Positions 9,948 to 20,379 of a DNA stretch of 50,444 nt are shown here, in pieces; positions within the stretch are counted from its first letter, which is position 1, and every line of letters starts with the position of its first letter. The notes under the pieces were generated by a model. That model saw only the letters and a program-made list of their open reading frames with translations, was not told the origin of the DNA and did no database searches. The position numbers and the translations under genes are program-made. Origin of the DNA: JBDIBB01 sp039812685 (GTDB lineage: Bacteria; Acidobacteriota; Vicinamibacteria; Vicinamibacterales; JAFNAJ01); NCBI GenBank assembly GCA_039812685.1, contig JBDIBB010000015.1, positions 1-50,444 of the forward strand, written 5' to 3'.

Positions 9948-11103
9948 GCGCGCGCGTGATGGGCAGCCGCGCCGCCCGGATCGCCGGCAGCAGGCCGCCG
10001 ATCAGGCCCATCGCCAGCGCGAAGACGAGACCGGCGAGAAGCGACCGCGGGGTCACCGTGAAGGCGAACGCCAGTTCGCTGTACGTGACGCTGCCGGTGG
10101 CGGCCGCGGGCAGCCAGTTGGCCATCATCCCCAGCCCGCAGCCAATCGCGCCGGCGGCCAGCGCGATCAGCATCGACTCCACCAGGAAGGCGAGCAGGAT
10201 GGCGCGGCGCCGGAACCCGAGCGCGCGCAGCGTGGCGATCTCGCGCGTACGCTGGGCGACGACGGCGTACATCGTGTTCATGGCGCCGAAGACCGCGCCG
10301 ATGCCCATCACCACCGCGACGAAGCGCGCCAGCCACAGCATCGCCGTGCCGACGGGCCCGGCCTGGTCGTCGTAGTACTGGCGCTCGGGCTTCAGCAGCA
10401 GCCGCAGTCGCGGGTGCCGCGTCACCTCGTCGGCCCAGGCGGGGATCTCGGCCGGATCCCTCATGCGGACGACGAGCGACTGGTACCCTCCGACGCGGTT
10501 GAACGCGCCCGCCATCACGTTGACGTCGCCCCAGATCTCGCTCTCGAAGCTGCTGCCCTCGGCGGTGAAGATGCCCACCACCTGCCAGTCGCGCTGCCGG
10601 ATGCGGATCACCGACCCGACCGACGTGTTCCCGAAGCGCTCGGTGAGCCGGCGCCCGACGATGACCTCGTTCAGGCCGGGCGTGAACGTGTGCCCTTCGG
10701 CGATGCGCACGCCGTGGCGCACCTCGAAGGCCCGCGCCGAGACGCCGCGCATCTGCACGCTGCCGTCGGTGGCGGCGCCGCGGCGCGGCAGGGTGACGGC
10801 CACGACCAGTTCGGCCGAGGCGAGCGGACGGCCCTCTGCGTCGCGGGCCACCCGTTGGTCCACCGCCAGGAACTCCACATCGGCGCGCGCGATGCCGGAG
10901 GTGAGCTCCGACTGCGATCCGCGCTGCACGAAGATGCCGTTGCCGGGGATGCCGGTGGAGGCCAGCGCCGTGCGGAAGCCGTCGTAGAGCGCCAGCAGCG
11001 TGATGAACACCGCCACCACCAGCGCGATGCCGGCCACCGCCAGCAGCGTCACCTTCCAGCGCTGCCCGACGTTGCGTACGTTGTAGGAGAGCGGCAGCGC
11101 CAT
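9934..11103 (-). CDS. ABC transporter permease, FtsX/MacB-like (second permease)
   Basis: A 389-residue integral membrane protein with the FtsX-type layout: one N-terminal helix (about 20-42), a large periplasmic domain (about 45-265) and three C-terminal helices, with the loop PAIRAARLPITRALR near the end typical of MacB/LolC-type permeases. It starts one base after the stop of the first permease, so the two should form a heterodimer with the ATPase encoded upstream. The substrate is unknown; family members move lipoproteins, peptides or macrolides away from the inner membrane. The 3' end overlaps the convergent peptidase gene. Confidence 0.88.
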   Translation of the reverse strand: MALPLSYNVRNVGQRWKVTLLAVAGIALVVAVFITLLALYDGFRTALASTGIPGNGIFVQRGSQSELTSGIARADVEFLAVDQRVARDAEGRPLASAELVVAVTLPRRGAATDGSVQMRGVSARAFEVRHGVRIAEGHTFTPGLNEVIVGRRLTERFGNTSVGSVIRIRQRDWQVVGIFTAEGSSFESEIWGDVNVMAGAFNRVGGYQSLVVRMRDPAEIPAWADEVTRHPRLRLLLKPERQYYDDQAGPVGTAMLWLARFVAVVMGIGAVFGAMNTMYAVVAQRTREIATLRALGFRRRAILLAFLVESMLIALAAGAIGCGLGMMANWLPAAATGSVTYSELAFAFTVTPRSLLAGLVFALAMGLIGGLLPAIRAARLPITRALRDV

Positions 11104-11104
11104 C

Positions 11105-12283
11105 TCACACCGCCCGCAGGCTCTCGGTCACCCCGGCGCGGCAGGCGGCCAGCGCCGGCGCGAGCCCCGAGACGATGCCGACGAGCAGGGCGACGCCGAG
11201 CGCCTGGAGCGCGATGGCGGGCGTCAGCCCGGCCGACGGGAAGCCGGCGAACAGCGCGCCGACGAACGGCGCGTTCATGAGCGTGCGCACCGTCGCCCAG
11301 CCCAGCACGATGCCGAGCGCACCGCCCGTCAACGCCAGCGTGAGCGCCTCGCCGACGATCAGCAGCAGGACGAGCCGGCCCGGGAAGCCGAGCGTCTTCA
11401 GGACCGCGATCTCGGTCCGCCGTTCGCGCACGGCCATGCTCATGGTGTTGGCCGACACGAGGAGGATCGTGAAGGTGACGGCGAGGCCGATGCCGTTGAG
11501 CAGCAGCGACAGGTTGCCGATCATCGCGATGAAGCCGGCCACCAGCGCGCTCTCGGTCTCGGTCTTCGTCTGCGCGTCGGCGTTCTCGAAGAGGGCGTCG
11601 ATGGCCTTCGAGATCTCCCCGGCGCGCGCCGGATCGTCGATCTCCACGACGTAGGTGCCGGCCTGCGTGTAGGCGTTGCGCGCGGCCTCGTAGAGGTACC
11701 GGTAGTGGAACAGCGCCTGGTTCATGTCGGTGCCGGGGTGGCGCGTCAGGTCGACGTCGTAGATGGCCCGGACGACGAACTCGAAAGGCCTCGCGACCCG
11801 GTAGGGCGGGATCACGCTCTCCATCTGGAAGGTGTCGCCGATCCGCCAGCCGAACTTGGCGGCCAGCCCCTTTCCGATGAGGATGCCGCGCCGGTCGGCG
11901 AGCAGGGCCTGCTTCTGATCGTCGGGAACCTCCAGTTCGGGATAGATCGCGAGGTATTCGGGCAGTTCCACCGCGAAGTTGGCGAAGAAGTTCTCGGGCT
12001 TCTGGTAGACGCCGCCGAAGTAGGTGGCGTTGGCCACCCGGCGCACGCCGGGCACGGCGGCGATGCGCGGCTCGTAGGAGAGCGGCAGCGTGAACACCAG
12101 GCTCACCGCGTGGCGCGTCCACAGTCGTGACGCGCTGGCGCTCTGCAGGCTGCTGTCGATGGCGGCCAGCACCGCCTGCAGCGTGCAGAAGAGGAAGAGG
12201 CACACGGCCAGGCCCAGCACGGTGCTCCCCGTACGGATCCAGTTCCTCCGGAGGTGCTTGAGGACGTAGGGCAGGTAGCGCAT
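11105..12283 (-). CDS. ABC transporter permease, FtsX/MacB-like (first permease)
   Basis: A 392-residue FtsX-type permease: N-terminal helix (about 17-40), a periplasmic domain, then three C-terminal helices, ending in PALAACRAGVTESLRAV, the motif usual for this family. The start ATG at 12283 lies 31 bases after the ATPase stop. Sequence similarity to the second permease is limited to the topology, the same fold and the end motif. With the adaptor and ATPase it forms a four-gene MacAB-like operon in which the permease function is split between two different proteins. Confidence 0.88.
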   Translation of the reverse strand: MRYLPYVLKHLRRNWIRTGSTVLGLAVCLFLFCTLQAVLAAIDSSLQSASASRLWTRHAVSLVFTLPLSYEPRIAAVPGVRRVANATYFGGVYQKPENFFANFAVELPEYLAIYPELEVPDDQKQALLADRRGILIGKGLAAKFGWRIGDTFQMESVIPPYRVARPFEFVVRAIYDVDLTRHPGTDMNQALFHYRYLYEAARNAYTQAGTYVVEIDDPARAGEISKAIDALFENADAQTKTETESALVAGFIAMIGNLSLLLNGIGLAVTFTILLVSANTMSMAVRERRTEIAVLKTLGFPGRLVLLLIVGEALTLALTGGALGIVLGWATVRTLMNAPFVGALFAGFPSAGLTPAIALQALGVALLVGIVSGLAPALAACRAGVTESLRAV

Positions 12284-12314
12284 CCGCGGGCTCCAGGGGC
12301 CGAAGGCGGCTGCG

Positions 12315-12989
12315 TCAGCTCTCGGTCAGCAGCCCCTTGTCGAGGTGCTGCCGTCTGCGCGCCCGCTGCGCCGCGCGCGGGTCGTGCGTCACCATGACGA
12401 TCGTCTTGCCGAACTCACGGTGCAGCGCCTCGATCAACTGGAGGATCTCCTCGGCGCTCCGCGCATCGAGATCGCCGGTCGGCTCGTCGGCCACGAGCAC
12501 CGCCGGGTCGGTGACGACGGCGCGCGCGATGGCGACGCGCTGCTCCTGACCGCCCGAGAGCTGGCGCGGGTAGTGCTTTGCGCGGTCGGCCAGCCCAACC
12601 ACTTCCAGCGCCAGCATCGCCCGCGCCCGCCGCTCCCGGCGCGAGAGGCGCCTGAGCAGCAGCGGCAGCTCGACGTTCTCCAGCGCGTTGAGCACGGGGA
12701 TCAGGTTGTAGAACTGGAAGATGAACCCGACGTGCCGGCTTCGCCACGTCGCCAGCGCCCCCTCCGACAGAGCGCCCAGATCGGTACCCGCCACGACGAC
12801 CTGGCCGGATGTGGGCCGATCGATGCCCGCGATCAGGTTGAGCAGCGTGGTCTTGCCCGACCCCGACGGCCCCATCAGCGCCAGGAACTCACCCTCGGGC
12901 ACGCTCAGGTTGACCCCGTCCAGCACGACGATTTGCTGGCTGTCGCGGGTGTAGATCTTCCGGACGTCCCGGATCTCGACGGCGGCCAT
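12315..12989 (-). CDS. ABC transporter ATPase, LolD/MacB family
   Basis: Nucleotide-binding subunit of 224 residues that powers the FtsX-type permeases. Walker A is GPSGSGKTT (40-48), the Q-loop lies in FIFQFYNLIPVLNALENV (about 89-106), the signature is LSGGQ (144-148) and Walker B ends in DEPTGDLD (168-175). The length and the ENVELPLL stretch after the Q-loop are typical of LolD-like mechanotransmission ATPases. It starts six bases after the adaptor stop, so the operon is tightly coupled. Confidence 0.94.
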   Translation of the reverse strand: MAAVEIRDVRKIYTRDSQQIVVLDGVNLSVPEGEFLALMGPSGSGKTTLLNLIAGIDRPTSGQVVVAGTDLGALSEGALATWRSRHVGFIFQFYNLIPVLNALENVELPLLLRRLSRRERRARAMLALEVVGLADRAKHYPRQLSGGQEQRVAIARAVVTDPAVLVADEPTGDLDARSAEEILQLIEALHREFGKTIVMVTHDPRAAQRARRRQHLDKGLLTES

Positions 12990-12995
12990 GGCCCG

Positions 12996-14303
12996 TTACC
13001 GCTTCACCCGCACCGCGGCGCCGTCGGCCAGCGACTCGCGAGGCTGGCGCACCAGCGTCTCCGAGCCCGAGAGGCCGTCGACCACCACGATCTGTTCCTG
13101 GCGCACGGGGCCCAGCACGACGCGGCGCACGCGCACGCGGTTCTCGGGCGTCACCTCGAACACCTGCGTGACGCCGTCGCGCCTGACCACCGCGGTCTCG
13201 GGCACCAGCACGACGGGCGGTGCCCCGGCCGGCGCCGCCGCGGCCGCGCGCTCGAGGAACGTGGCCCGCGCGCTCATCTCCGGCTTCAGGTCGGGATCCT
13301 TGTCGAGAATCGTCACCTTCACCGTCACCGTGGCCCTGGTTCGATCGGCGGTCGGGATGACCTGCCGCAGCACGGCGCGATACCGCCTGTCGGGGAACGC
13401 CTCGACGGTGACCTCCGCCGGCTGGTCGGCCTTCAGCCTGGCGACGTTGGCTTCGGCGACATCCACCTCCACCTCGAGGGTGTCGAGATCGGCGAGGGCG
13501 ATGGTGGCGCCCGAGGCGGTCGAGATGTTGACGCCGGGCGGGATGGGCGCCACGCTTTCGCCGACCTCGGCCATCTTGCGCACGACCGTGCCGGCAAACG
13601 GCGCGCGGATCATGGTGTTGGCGAGCAGCGCCTCGTTCAGCGCGACGTCGGCCTCGGCCTGCGCGAGCTCCGAGCGCGACTGCGCGTGATCGGCCTGCGC
13701 CTGCGCCAGGGCGGCCTCGGCAGCCGCCACGCGGCTGCGCGAGGCGTCGCGCTCGTCGGCCGACGCCACCTTGTCGGCGTGCAACTGCTCGATCAGCGTG
13801 GCCTGGCGGCGGGCCTCGGCCAGCGTCACCTCGGCCGATCGGATGCGCGCCGCGTAGGCCGCGATCTGGAGACGCACGCTCTCGACGCGCGCGCGGGCCC
13901 GCACGACGCCGGCCCGGAAGTCGTCGCTCTCCAGCCGCGCGATGATCTCGCCTTCCCGCGCGCGGCTGCCTTCCTCGACACGGAGTTCGGCCAGCCGCCC
14001 CTGAATCTTCGCCGACACGACGGCCTTGCGCCGCGCGACGACGTAGCCGGAGGCGGTGAGCAGCGGCGTGCCGGCGTCGGCCTTCGAGGCGTCGCGCACC
14101 GTGGACCGGACCACCTCGACCTCGGTGACCGCGTTCGAGCGGAGCCACCAGACGCCAGCCGCTGCCAGCGCCACCACGACGGCGGCCAGCGCGATCCACC
14201 GCCCGCGGCCGCGGGGTGCTGGCTGGTCCCTCAGGCGCAGGGCCTCGAGGTGCTGTTTCAGGTCGCTCACGGCATCGCCCGGCACGCGGGCCCGTCCCGG
14301 CAC
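12996..14303 (-). CDS. Periplasmic adaptor (HlyD/MacA-type membrane fusion protein)
   Basis: Adaptor of 435 residues: a single N-terminal membrane anchor (about 35-57), a biotinyl-lipoyl half-motif, a long coiled coil rich in Ala/Arg/Glu (about 110-210), the second lipoyl half and beta-barrel domains. It should link the inner-membrane ABC complex to an outer-membrane channel. Two GTG starts are possible: 14303, with GGAAGG nine bases upstream, and 14270, which gives the more family-like N-terminus (SDLKQHLEALRL). First gene of the four-gene minus-strand operon. No outer-membrane TolC gene is adjacent. Confidence 0.88.
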   Translation of the reverse strand: MPGRARVPGDAVSDLKQHLEALRLRDQPAPRGRGRWIALAAVVVALAAAGVWWLRSNAVTEVEVVRSTVRDASKADAGTPLLTASGYVVARRKAVVSAKIQGRLAELRVEEGSRAREGEIIARLESDDFRAGVVRARARVESVRLQIAAYAARIRSAEVTLAEARRQATLIEQLHADKVASADERDASRSRVAAAEAALAQAQADHAQSRSELAQAEADVALNEALLANTMIRAPFAGTVVRKMAEVGESVAPIPPGVNISTASGATIALADLDTLEVEVDVAEANVARLKADQPAEVTVEAFPDRRYRAVLRQVIPTADRTRATVTVKVTILDKDPDLKPEMSARATFLERAAAAAPAGAPPVVLVPETAVVRRDGVTQVFEVTPENRVRVRRVVLGPVRQEQIVVVDGLSGSETLVRQPRESLADGAAVRVKR

Positions 14304-14339
14304 AGCCTAGCACCTTCCGGCGGCGCGTGGCCGGCCGGT

Positions 14340-14368
14340 TTGACACCAGCGGCGTTCTGCGGTGATGT
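14340..14368 (+). promoter_or_regulatory. Possible promoter of the kinase-TPR gene
   Basis: A perfect -35 hexamer TTGACA lies at 14340-14345. The hexamer 17 bases further on (TGATGT, 14363-14368) is a poor -10. A start site here would leave a leader of about 25 bases. The call depends mainly on the -35. Confidence 0.3.
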
Positions 14369-14398
14369 ACCCGGGCGCGTCGCGCCAATCCCGTGTCC

Positions 14399-16804
<2,406 letters not shown>

Positions 16805-16822
16805 GGCGCGCAAACGGTGGCT

Positions 16823-16851
16823 TTGACAGCCGGCGGCCGATCCCGCACAAT
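16823..16851 (+). promoter_or_regulatory. Sigma-70-type promoter of the copper efflux operon
   Basis: TTGACA at 16823-16828 and CACAAT at 16846-16851 are separated by 17 bases. Transcription would begin near 16858-16862, at or just before the first ATG (16862), so the first message may be nearly leaderless. No CueR- or CusR-type operator could be recognised with confidence. Confidence 0.55.
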
Positions 16852-16861
16852 CGGAGGGTTC

Positions 16862-17227
16862 ATGCCTGCCCGCCTGCGCGCGATCGTGCTGCTGTTCGCC
16901 ATGCTGCTGGCCACGCTCGGCCCGACGGCGTCGGTGTGGGCGCACGGCGAGTCGGCGATGGGCTGCTGCGCCGGCACCGACGAGTGCGCCGGCCTCGCGC
17001 TGAAGCAGGCCTGCTGCCCCTGCGCGCCCGTGACGCCCGTCGATCCGCCGGCCAGCACCAGCATCGTCGGCGCCGCTCCACCCGCCGTGCTGACGGCATC
17101 GTGGTCGAGCCTTGCGGCGGGCCACCCCGGCCCCATCCTCGCCGGCGCCGGCCGCGCCCTCTGGGTCGTGATGGCCCAGGCCGCACCGAATCCTCCCTGG
17201 CTGCTGCACGGCGTCTTCCTGATCTGA
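16862..17227 (+). CDS. Small secreted Cys-rich protein of a Cus operon
   Basis: A 121-residue protein of unknown function with a signal peptide (about residues 1-27, ending WAHG). After the leader is a Cys cluster (GCCAGTDECAG...ACCPCAPV) with six Cys within 25 residues, and the C-terminus reads PNPPWLLHGVFLI, an ending I recall from other short proteins encoded beside heavy-metal efflux genes. GGAGGG at 16853-16858 precedes ATG 16862. Its place as first gene before cusC suggests periplasmic metal binding or sensing; this is inference. Confidence 0.72.
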   Translation: MPARLRAIVLLFAMLLATLGPTASVWAHGESAMGCCAGTDECAGLALKQACCPCAPVTPVDPPASTSIVGAAPPAVLTASWSSLAAGHPGPILAGAGRALWVVMAQAAPNPPWLLHGVFLI

Positions 17228-17432
17228 TCCCGATCGCTGCCCGCTGAGTCTGGTTTCCCAGGGGTCTGCCGCGGCGTGGCGTTGCCGCGGGACCGATCCG
17301 TGACGCCCCGGCGTCGCGTGAGCGCCTCCGGCGCCGCGGCGTCGTGGCGAGCCCGGCGCGACGCGCGGTCCCGACCGCGTCATCGTGGACCGTGGCCCGT
17401 CCGGGACGAATTTCGACCAGGAACACCCTGCC
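17228..17432. other. Leader region between the Cys-rich protein and cusC
   Basis: About 205 bases without a supported gene. It contains a perfect 7-bp hairpin at 17269-17290 (CCGCGGC with GCCGCGG, 8-base loop). An in-frame GTG at 17385 could extend cusC but gives an N-terminus that spoils the signal peptide. Confidence 0.45.
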
Positions 17433-18701
17433 ATGCACGTCACCAGAGTCGCCGTCGCCGTCCTGATTGCCGTCGCGCCGCTGCGGGCCGCGGCGCAGGA
17501 GATGCCGTCCGCCGCCTCGCCGCTCTCGCTCGAAGAGGCGGTCGCGGCCGCCGTCGCCCGCCATCCAGACCTGCCGGCCATCGCCGCCGCCGCGGCGGCC
17601 GTGCGCGCCGGCGCGCCGGTGGAACGCGAGCTGATGCCACCGATGGTGGAACTGCAGGCCTTCCAGTGGCCGCGCGACCGGTGGCGGCCGCGTGACGCGC
17701 AGTGGATGCTGCAGGTCTCGCAGGAGATCCCGGGCAAGGGCAAGCGCGAGCTGCGCGAGGCGCGCATGCGCGCCGAGGCCGACGCCATGGCTGCCGAGAT
17801 CCCGATGCGCGCCCGCGAGATCGCCGCCGAAACCGCACGCGCCTACGTCGAGCTGCGCGTGGCACGGGAGGAACTGGCCGCGCTGGGCGAGGCGGCCGGC
17901 GTCGTCCGCCAGGGCGTGGATGCCGCCGAGGTCCGCTACGCCGCGGGGCGTGGCGCGCAGGCCGATGTGCTGGCCGGCATCGTCGAGCTGTCGCGGTTGA
18001 AGGAAGACGAAGTGATGGCCGCCGAACGCGCGCGCATGGCGGCCTCGCAGCTCAACATCCTGCTCGGCCGCGCGCCCGATGCGCCCGTCGGGACGCTCGA
18101 TCCCTCACCCGATACCCTCGGGTTGCCGGCCCTGGACGACATCGAGGCGCGCGTGCTCGCGACGCACCCCGAGCAACTGGCCGTGGACCGCGGCGTGGCC
18201 CGGGCCGAGGCCGAGACGGCGCTGGCCCGCGCCGAAACCAGGCCCGACTACGTGATTCAGGGCGGCTACATGACCATGCCCGGCATGCCCGATGCGTTCA
18301 CCGCGCGCGTGGCCATCACGTGGCCGAACGCCCCCTGGACGAAACGGCGCGCAGCGGCCATGACGGCCGCGGCCGAGGCCGGGGTGAAGGCCGCCGCCGC
18401 CCGCCACGACGCCGTGGCCCAACGCCTGCGCCTGATGGCGCAGGAGGCCATCGTCCGCGCCGGCGCCGCGCAGCAGCGGGCCGACGTCCTGGAGCAGACC
18501 GTGATGCCGCGCGCCCTCCACGCCCTCGACGTCGCGCGCATCGCCTACCAGGCCGATCGCGGCGAGCTGATGCCGATGATCGACGCGCAGCGCACCGTCG
18601 TCGAGAGCCGGCTGCGCGCCCGCCGCGCCGTCGGCGACCGCGATCTCGCCCTCGTGGAGTTGCGCGTGCTCACGGGCGAACTCGGTTCAACGAGCCATTG
18701 A
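17433..18701 (+). CDS. cusC: Outer-membrane efflux channel, TolC/CusC-like
   Basis: A 422-residue outer-membrane factor of a tripartite efflux pump. A signal peptide (about 1-22, ending RAAAQE) precedes two repeats of the OEP fold: Ala/Glu/Arg-rich coiled-coil helices and short beta segments such as YVIQGGYMTMPGMPDAF. There is no lipobox, unlike E. coli CusC. The product contains many Met and His residues in the middle part (TMPGMPDAF). ATG 17433 is favoured by the signal peptide. cusB follows eight bases after the stop. Confidence 0.88.
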   Translation: MHVTRVAVAVLIAVAPLRAAAQEMPSAASPLSLEEAVAAAVARHPDLPAIAAAAAAVRAGAPVERELMPPMVELQAFQWPRDRWRPRDAQWMLQVSQEIPGKGKRELREARMRAEADAMAAEIPMRAREIAAETARAYVELRVAREELAALGEAAGVVRQGVDAAEVRYAAGRGAQADVLAGIVELSRLKEDEVMAAERARMAASQLNILLGRAPDAPVGTLDPSPDTLGLPALDDIEARVLATHPEQLAVDRGVARAEAETALARAETRPDYVIQGGYMTMPGMPDAFTARVAITWPNAPWTKRRAAAMTAAAEAGVKAAAARHDAVAQRLRLMAQEAIVRAGAAQQRADVLEQTVMPRALHALDVARIAYQADRGELMPMIDAQRTVVESRLRARRAVGDRDLALVELRVLTGELGSTSH

Positions 18702-18709
18702 GGGGTCTC

Positions 18710-20371
18710 ATGCCTGCAGCAGCTTCCCGACGTACGTTGCTCGTTCTGGCCATCGTCGCGGCGCTGGCCGCGGCCGCGGGGGCCTATGCCTTCCGCGGGA
18801 CACTGGCGCGCGTGCCGGTCGTCGGCGGATGGTTCGGCGCGCCGCCGGCGCCCGCCGCCGATCTCTACATCTGCCCGATGCACCCCGAGGTGCAGAGCAC
18901 CACGCCAGGCCGGTGTCCGAAGTGCGGCATGGACCTGGTGAAGGCGTCCGAGCTGGCCGAGGCCAGCCACGATCACGACAGCGCCGGCGGTGCCGTACCG
19001 CCGGCCGACGCCAGGGCGCCGATACAGCTCGACCTCCGGCGGCAGCAGCTGATTGGCGTCCGCCTGGCGGGCGCCGAGCCCGCCACGCTCGATCGCTCCA
19101 TTCGGGCCGTGGGCAACGTCACGTTCGACGAGACGCGGCTCGCCGACGTGAACGTGCAGGTGGACGGCTTCCTCCGGCGGCTCGACGTGGACGCCACCGG
19201 CGTGTTCGTGGCCAAGGGGCAGCCGCTGTTCGCCATCTACAGCCCCGAGCTGCTCGCCACGCAGAACGAGTACCTGCTGGCCCTGCGCGCGCAGGCGCAG
19301 GTGCGGGCCACGGCCGCCGCCGGCGACGAGGCGGTGGGCTACGCGGACCGCCTGGCCGAGGCGGCGCGCCGGCGTCTGGCGCTGTGGCAGTTGCCGGCAG
19401 CGGAGATCGAGGAGCTGGAGCGCACGCGCCAGCCGCGCGACAGCGTGACCTTCACGTCGCCGGCCGCCGGCTACGTCATCGAGAAGAACGTCGTGTCGGG
19501 CCAGCGCGTGATGGCGGGCGAGCGGCTCTACCGCCTCGCCGACCTGTCGGCCGTGTGGGTGGAGGCCGACGTCTACGAGCGTGACCTCGCCGTGGTGAAG
19601 CCGGGGGCGAAGGCGCTGGTGACCGTCGACGCGTGGCCCGGCGAGACGTTCGCGGCGCGCGTGCTGCTGGTGGCGCCCGCGCTCGACGCGGCGACGCGCA
19701 CCGCGCGCGTGCGGTTCGCCCTGCCGAACCCGGGCGCGAAGCTGCGGCCCGGCATGTTCGCCAACGTGGAGCTCACGGCCGCCAGCACGCGCGGCCTCAC
19801 CGTGCCGGCCGACGCGGTGGTGGATTCCGGCACGCGCCGCTTCGTGTTCGTGTCGCAGGGCGACGGCTTCTTCGAGCCCCGGCCCGTCGAGATCGGCACG
19901 CGCGCCAACGGCCTGATCGAAATCACGAAGGGGCTGGCCGAGGGCGAGCAGGTGGCGGCCGCCGCCACCTTCTTCATCGACAGCGAGAGCCAGTTGCGCG
20001 CGGCGATGGAGGGCTTCGAGGCGCTGCCCGACCTCGCCGCACCAGCCGAGGGCGCCGCCAGGCTCGAGATCGGCTTCCGGACCGATCCCGATCCGCCGCG
20101 CAACGGCGACAGCGGGTTCGAGGTGACCGTGCGCGACGCCGCCGGTGCGCCGGTAGCGGATGCCGAGGTGGCCGTGCGGCTCTACATGGCGCCGATGCCG
20201 TCGATGAACATGCCGGCGATGAAGACCGACGTGGCGCTGCTGCCCGCCGGCGGGGGCGTCTACCGCGGCCGCGGCACCATCAGCATGGCCGGCAAGTGGG
20301 ACGTGTCGGTGACGGTCACGCGCGGGGGCCAGCGCCTGGGCTCGCGGATGCTCGGGCTGGTCGCGAAGTAG
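18710..20371 (+). CDS. cusB: CusB-like RND adaptor with heavy-metal-binding and YtkA-like domains
   Basis: Periplasmic adaptor of 553 residues. Order: membrane anchor (about 8-28); a heavy-metal-binding domain with YICPMHPE (53-60) and GRCPKCGMDL (67-76), whose Cys55, Met57, His58, Cys69, Cys72 and Met74 can bind copper; the lipoyl/beta-barrel adaptor core (about 100-450); and a C-terminal YtkA-like beta-sandwich (about 465-553) containing YMAPMPSMNMPAMKTD, a Met-rich loop. Both terminal domains are additions relative to E. coli CusB and are plausible sites of Cu(I) capture. It lies directly between the channel and pump genes. Confidence 0.92.
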   Translation: MPAAASRRTLLVLAIVAALAAAAGAYAFRGTLARVPVVGGWFGAPPAPAADLYICPMHPEVQSTTPGRCPKCGMDLVKASELAEASHDHDSAGGAVPPADARAPIQLDLRRQQLIGVRLAGAEPATLDRSIRAVGNVTFDETRLADVNVQVDGFLRRLDVDATGVFVAKGQPLFAIYSPELLATQNEYLLALRAQAQVRATAAAGDEAVGYADRLAEAARRRLALWQLPAAEIEELERTRQPRDSVTFTSPAAGYVIEKNVVSGQRVMAGERLYRLADLSAVWVEADVYERDLAVVKPGAKALVTVDAWPGETFAARVLLVAPALDAATRTARVRFALPNPGAKLRPGMFANVELTAASTRGLTVPADAVVDSGTRRFVFVSQGDGFFEPRPVEIGTRANGLIEITKGLAEGEQVAAAATFFIDSESQLRAAMEGFEALPDLAAPAEGAARLEIGFRTDPDPPRNGDSGFEVTVRDAAGAPVADAEVAVRLYMAPMPSMNMPAMKTDVALLPAGGGVYRGRGTISMAGKWDVSVTVTRGGQRLGSRMLGLVAK

Positions 20372-20379
20372 GCCGCGCC

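Noticed and set aside
17385..17432. Longer cusC starting at GTG 17385
   Set aside because: It would place 16 polar residues before the signal peptide.
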